Of a stretch of 64,000 nt of DNA, positions 62,322 through 64,000 are shown in pieces. Position 1 is the first letter of the stretch. The number at the start of each line of letters is the position of its first letter. Under the pieces are notes generated by a model that saw only the letters and a list, made by a program, of their open reading frames with translations, was not told the DNA's origin and made no database searches. Source of the stretch: Kineococcus sp. TRM81007. Lineage in GTDB: Bacteria > Actinomycetota > Actinomycetes > Actinomycetales > Kineococcaceae. Location of the stretch: assembly GCF_022669155.1 (NCBI RefSeq), contig NZ_JALBVB010000056.1, forward strand, positions 491,684-555,683, read 5' to 3'. Both the position numbers and the translations under genes were made by a program.

Positions 62322-63989
62322 GTGACCGACCTGCTCGAGACCCCGGCACCCCCCGCCGCCCCCGGCACCACCTGGTGGCGGCAGGCGGTCGTCTACCAGG
62401 TCTACCCGCGCAGCTTCGCCGACTCGAACGGCGACGGCACCGGTGACCTGCCCGGCCTGACCGCCCGCGTGCCCCACCTGGCGCGCCTCGGCGTGGACGC
62501 CGTGTGGCTGAGCCCCTTCTACCCCTCCGAGCTCGCCGACGGCGGCTACGACGTGGCCGACCACCGCGACGTCGACCCGCGCATCGGCACCCTGGAGCAG
62601 TTCGACGAGCTCGTCGCCGCCCTGCACGGCGCGGGCGTCAAGCTGATCGTCGACGTCGTCCCCAACCACTCCTCCGACCGTCACCCCTGGTTCCAGCAGG
62701 CGCTCGCGGCCGCACCGGGCTCGCCCGAGCGGGAGCGCTACGTCTTCCGCCGCGGCCGCGGCGAGCGCGGTGAGCTCCCGCCCACCGACTGGACGGCGGC
62801 CTTCGGCGGCCCGGCGTGGGAACCCGTCGGCGACGGGCAGTGGTACCTGCACCTGTTCGCCCCCGAGCAGCCCGACTGGAACTGGGCGAACCCCGAGGTG
62901 CGCGAGGACCACCTGCGCACCCTGCGGTTCTGGGCCGACCGCGGCGTCGACGGCTTCCGCATCGACGTCGCCCACGCCCTCGTCAAGGACCTCAGCGAGC
63001 CGCTGCCCAGCGCGGCGGACCTGGCCGCCGGCGACCTGCCCGACGGCGCGCACCGCCTGTTCGACCGCGACGAGGTGCACGAGGTCTACCGCGAGTGGCG
63101 CGAGCTGTTCGACTCCTACGACCCCCCGCGCACCGCGGTCGCCGAGGCGTGGGTGCCGGCGCACCGCCGCGCCCGCTACGCCTCCCCGGAGGGGCTGGGC
63201 CAGGCGTTCAACTTCGACCTGCTGCAGGCCGGGTTCGACGCCGCGTCCTTCCGCGCGGTGGTCGAGGACAACCTGCGCCTGGCGGCGCAGGCGGGCAGCT
63301 CCTCCACCTGGGTGCTGTCCAACCACGACGTGGTGCGGCACGCCTCGCGCTACGCCCTGCCCGCGGGCACCGACGAGGAGGCCTGGCTGCTCAGCGGCGG
63401 CACCGAGCCCGTCGCCGACCGCGAGCGCGGCCTGCGCCGGGCGCGCGCGGCCACCGCCTTCGTGCTCGCCCTGCCCGGCAGCACCTACCTGTACCAGGGG
63501 GAGGAGCTGGGCCTGCCCGAGGTCGCCGACCTGCCCGCCGAGGCCCTGCAGGACCCCACCTGGCGGCGCTCGGGCGGCACCCGCAAGGGCCGCGACGGCT
63601 GCCGCGTGCCGCTGCCGTGGAGCGCGGGCGGCCCCTCCCACGGCTTCGGGGACGGACCCGCCCACCTGCCCCAGCCCGGCTGGTACGCCGCCCTCGCCGC
63701 CGACGCCCAGGAGGGCGAGGCCGGCTCCACCCTGGAGTTCTACCGCCGCGCCCTGGCGCAGCGGGCGCGCTCGCAGACCGCGGAGGAGCTGGAGTGGGTC
63801 ACCGGCACACCCGCGGACGTCGTGGCGTTCCGGCGGCCGGGCGGCTGGACCTGCGTGACGAACTTCGGCACCACCCCCGTGCCGATGCCGACCGGCCGTG
63901 TCGTCTTGTCCAGCGGGCCCGTCGGGGAGACGCTGCTCCCGGGAGAGACCACGGTGTGGCTCGAGGGCGAGGCAGGCGCCGGCCGCTGA
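62322..63989 (+). CDS. Alpha-glucosidase, glycoside hydrolase family 13
   Basis: 555 residues. GH13 regions: DVVPNHSS (I), DGFRIDVAHAL with the Asp nucleophile (II), TAVAEAW with the acid/base Glu (III), and LSNHDVVRH (IV). The start WWRQAVVYQVYPRSFADSNGDGTGDLPGL is of the oligo-1,6-glucosidase/alpha-glucosidase group. No signal peptide is present, so it acts in the cytoplasm. GTG 62322 has AAAGGAGA. The divergent ROK gene is its likely regulator. The window ends 11 bases later without another feature. Confidence 0.93.
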   Translation: MTDLLETPAPPAAPGTTWWRQAVVYQVYPRSFADSNGDGTGDLPGLTARVPHLARLGVDAVWLSPFYPSELADGGYDVADHRDVDPRIGTLEQFDELVAALHGAGVKLIVDVVPNHSSDRHPWFQQALAAAPGSPERERYVFRRGRGERGELPPTDWTAAFGGPAWEPVGDGQWYLHLFAPEQPDWNWANPEVREDHLRTLRFWADRGVDGFRIDVAHALVKDLSEPLPSAADLAAGDLPDGAHRLFDRDEVHEVYREWRELFDSYDPPRTAVAEAWVPAHRRARYASPEGLGQAFNFDLLQAGFDAASFRAVVEDNLRLAAQAGSSSTWVLSNHDVVRHASRYALPAGTDEEAWLLSGGTEPVADRERGLRRARAATAFVLALPGSTYLYQGEELGLPEVADLPAEALQDPTWRRSGGTRKGRDGCRVPLPWSAGGPSHGFGDGPAHLPQPGWYAALAADAQEGEAGSTLEFYRRALAQRARSQTAEELEWVTGTPADVVAFRRPGGWTCVTNFGTTPVPMPTGRVVLSSGPVGETLLPGETTVWLEGEAGAGR

Positions 63990-64000
63990 CGGCGGGCGGA

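Overview
The window reads as chromosome of a very GC-rich actinobacterium. Nearly every gene uses GTG or ATG starts, third codon positions are almost all G/C, and the gene order (rplU-rpmA-obg-proB-proA-nadD-rsfS, leuS-comEA-comEC-holA-rpsT-lepA-hemW-hrcA-dnaJ, phoH-ybeY-CNNM-era) is the conserved actinobacterial backbone. The protein families (F420-type LLM oxidoreductase, DUF3097, DUF4870, DUF1206, N-acetylglutaminylglutamine genes) fit the Kineosporiaceae, perhaps Kineococcus; the genus is inferred, not shown. I see no phage, insertion sequence, CRISPR array or rRNA. The one tRNA is Ala(GGC). No gene-free stretch exceeds about 190 bases.

Layout. 1-8.6 kb: the tail of a probable RNase E/G, ribosomal proteins L21 and L27, Obg GTPase, proline biosynthesis (proB and proA with a small unknown gene between), a glycosyltransferase, NAD biosynthesis (nadD), ribosome silencing factor and a phosphatase. 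8.6-16.9 kb: tRNA-Ala, an LLM oxidoreductase, a shikimate-dehydrogenase-like gene, a degenerate GGDEF protein, leuS behind a candidate leucine leader peptide and terminator, and a GH3 glycosidase divergent from a TetR regulator. 16.9-27.6 kb: competence genes comEA and comEC, holA, rpsT, an HTH plus ATPase-less Clp-N pair, a Na+/H+ antiporter and lepA. 27.6-36.9 kb: a hydrolase, a PTH2-like protein, membrane proteins, hemW, an F420-type oxidoreductase, DUF3097, and the hrcA-dnaJ heat-shock pair behind a CIRCE operator.

36.9-50.5 kb is the most strain-specific part: an ECF sigma factor with a GerMN/Gmad2 membrane partner, a HIT protein, the osmolyte locus for N-acetylglutaminylglutamine amide (amidotransferase, GNAT/ATP-grasp synthetase, M42 peptidase, split by an opposite-strand reductase), a fused PabA-PabB, an HD-GYP protein with a Thr/Pro repeat tail, and PabC. 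50.5-57.4 kb: phoH-ybeY-CNNM-era, then a holin-like/phosphatase fusion and a metallo-hydrolase. 57.4-60.4 kb: a SAM riboswitch in front of a sulfonate-type ABC importer. 60.4-64 kb: an acetyltransferase and a ROK regulator divergent from a GH13 alpha-glucosidase.

The clearest genome-wide signal is leaderless expression. About sixteen starts sit 6-7 nt downstream of a TAnnnT-like -10 box, with no Shine-Dalgarno. I found no unmistakably new system. The best leads are the leuS leader, the ATPase-less Clp-N/HTH pair, the sigma/GerMN pair, the repeat-tailed HD-GYP protein and the extended LeuS C-terminus.
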